Assembly (NCBI GenBank): GCA_023227825.1
Contig: JALOCJ010000002.1
Span: 186,001-250,000, forward strand
Length of the DNA stretch: 64,000 nt
Direction: 5' to 3'
DNA from: Candidatus Cloacimonas sp.
GTDB taxonomy: Bacteria > Cloacimonadota > Cloacimonadia > Cloacimonadales > Cloacimonadaceae
A model generated the notes under the pieces. That model saw nothing but the letters and a program-made list of their open reading frames with translations. It was not told the DNA's origin and did no database searches. The number at the start of each line of letters is the position of its first letter. Position 1 is the stretch's first letter. Below are positions 63,335 to 64,000 of the stretch, one piece after another. Position numbers and translations under genes: made by a program.

Positions 63335-63644
63335 TAGTTTAGATAGAGGATATCATACTGGTGCTTAATCACTTATTTAACGCTCCCTTAACACTGCCGT
63401 AACGATTCTTTAACACTGCCTTAACTTTGTTAAGGGGTCGTTAAAGAAATGTTAATGCAGCATAAAAGATTCAACTTAGCAGGAAATAATGCGCTGTCTA
63501 AAAACAAGTAAAGGTCTCGCCCATTGCAAGCTAAATTATTACAACGGAGAATAAATTTTAATTTTGGACACTATAAATTATGAACAGGCAAGAGGGAAAA
63601 AAGGTTAAGGCAAATTCTTTCTTCGCCTCTTACTTTTTTATTCT
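63335..63644. repeat. Spacer with TTAACG-rich palindromic repeat, copy 4
   Basis: The element lies at about 63374-63495 (TTTAACGCTCCCTTAACACT, then TTAACTTTGTTAAGGGG, and AAAAGATTCAACTTAGCAGG). Reverse-complemented it aligns with 5549-5670. The remaining ~190 bp have no gene. Confidence 0.85.
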
Positions 63645-64000
63645 TCATTTCATTAACACCATTTTCCGCTGACTGGTTTCCTTTCCGTTACTTAGCAGAT
63701 AAAAATAAACTCCGCTGGAGACCTGGTAACCCAAATCATCTGTTCCATTCCAGATTACACTATGCTGTCCTTTTTGCAGAGGTCCGTCATAAAGAGTTTT
63801 AACCAATTGTCCTTTGATATTGAAGATACAGAGTTTTAAGGAAAGAGTATTTTCTTTCAAAGTAAAGTTGATAGTAGTTTCAGGATTGAAGGGATTAGGA
63901 TAATTCTGGTGTAATATCAAACTTTGCAAGGGAGGTGTTGTTTCATCGGTAATAGGAGTTCCATTACCCAATTTTTGAGTATAAAGCCCTAAAATTTCTG
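63645..64000 (-). CDS. C-terminal end of a secreted protein with T9SS-like FlgD-Ig domain (5' end outside window)
   Basis: The frame is open from the window edge to TAA at 63645. It holds ILHQNYPNPFNPETTINFTL, LKLCIFNIKGQLVKTLYDG, and GTDDLGYQVSSGVYFYLLSN, then QRKMVLMK: the NYPNPFNP-x-T opening, the IFNIKGQLV strand and the G-V/I-YFY strand are the marks of FlgD-Ig C-terminal domains that serve as T9SS-like sorting tails. The rest of the protein lies outside the window, so its role is unknown. Confidence 0.85.
   Translation of the reverse strand, partial: EILGLYTQKLGNGTPITDETTPPLQSLILHQNYPNPFNPETTINFTLKENTLSLKLCIFNIKGQLVKTLYDGPLQKGQHSVIWNGTDDLGYQVSSGVYFYLLSNGKETSQRKMVLMK

Overview
The window looks like a piece of a low-GC, Gram-negative, free-living anaerobe of the Fibrobacteres-Chlorobi-Bacteroidetes side of the tree. 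My best guess is Cloacimonadota (Candidatus Cloacimonas or a close relative). This rests on the AT-rich base use, many secreted proteins ending in an FlgD-Ig/type IX secretion (T9SS)-like C-terminal domain, PorX-, PorV- and PorE-like proteins, and intergenic DNA full of small structured repeats. The species guess is inference; the families were recognised by reading the translated sequence, not by a database search.

Layout: 1-9 kb: a partial YprB-like nuclease, an MFS transporter, a DUF975-type membrane protein, a band-7/SPFH protein, a decayed HEPN gene beside an intact MNT nucleotidyltransferase, and a 929-residue secreted protein. 9-17.5 kb: enolase, groEL with a CIRCE operator, a TPR protein, ppnP, tRNA-Asn, a small membrane protein, pyrimidine nucleoside phosphorylase and a PhnE-like permease. 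17.9-28.4 kb: a MORN-like protein, panB, an unknown gene coupled to porX, tsaE, two disrupted genes (SIMPL protein and ABC binding protein), a PreT-PreA-like oxidoreductase and a nucleotide-sugar dehydrogenase. 28.4-53.2 kb: a 1.5-kb gene-poor, repeat-bearing spacer, then three tiny overlapping ORFs leading into an 18,963-bp gene for a 6,320-residue surface protein, followed by PorV- and PorE-like genes. 53.2-64 kb: a frameshifted Omp28-like secreted protein, a dNTPase, a small unknown protein, an EF-G, a STAS plus response-regulator/ATPase pair, prmC, murA and the tail of another secreted protein.

How it fits together: the most striking unit is 29.9-53.2 kb. A giant Ig-like, calcium-loop-bearing exported protein with a T9SS-like tail is followed on the same strand by a PorV-type outer-membrane barrel (in Bacteroidetes the shuttle that carries T9SS cargo) and a PorE-type TPR/beta-propeller/CRD/OmpA protein (the peptidoglycan anchor of the T9SS). 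PorX, a T9SS regulator, lies at 19.9 kb, and three other proteins in the window carry the same kind of C-terminal domain. The window thus shows the cargo, attachment and regulatory sides of a T9SS-like export route.

Intergenic regions carry at least three families of palindromic repeats (TTAACG-rich elements, CAGGAGTCGTCA inverted-repeat elements, and ACGACATCC/GTTGAC double-hairpin units), 7- and 8-bp tandem arrays, a 48-bp perfect palindrome, and a 20-bp inverted repeat. Three genes are each broken by what looks like a single-base lesion, so either recent decay or sequence error must be considered.
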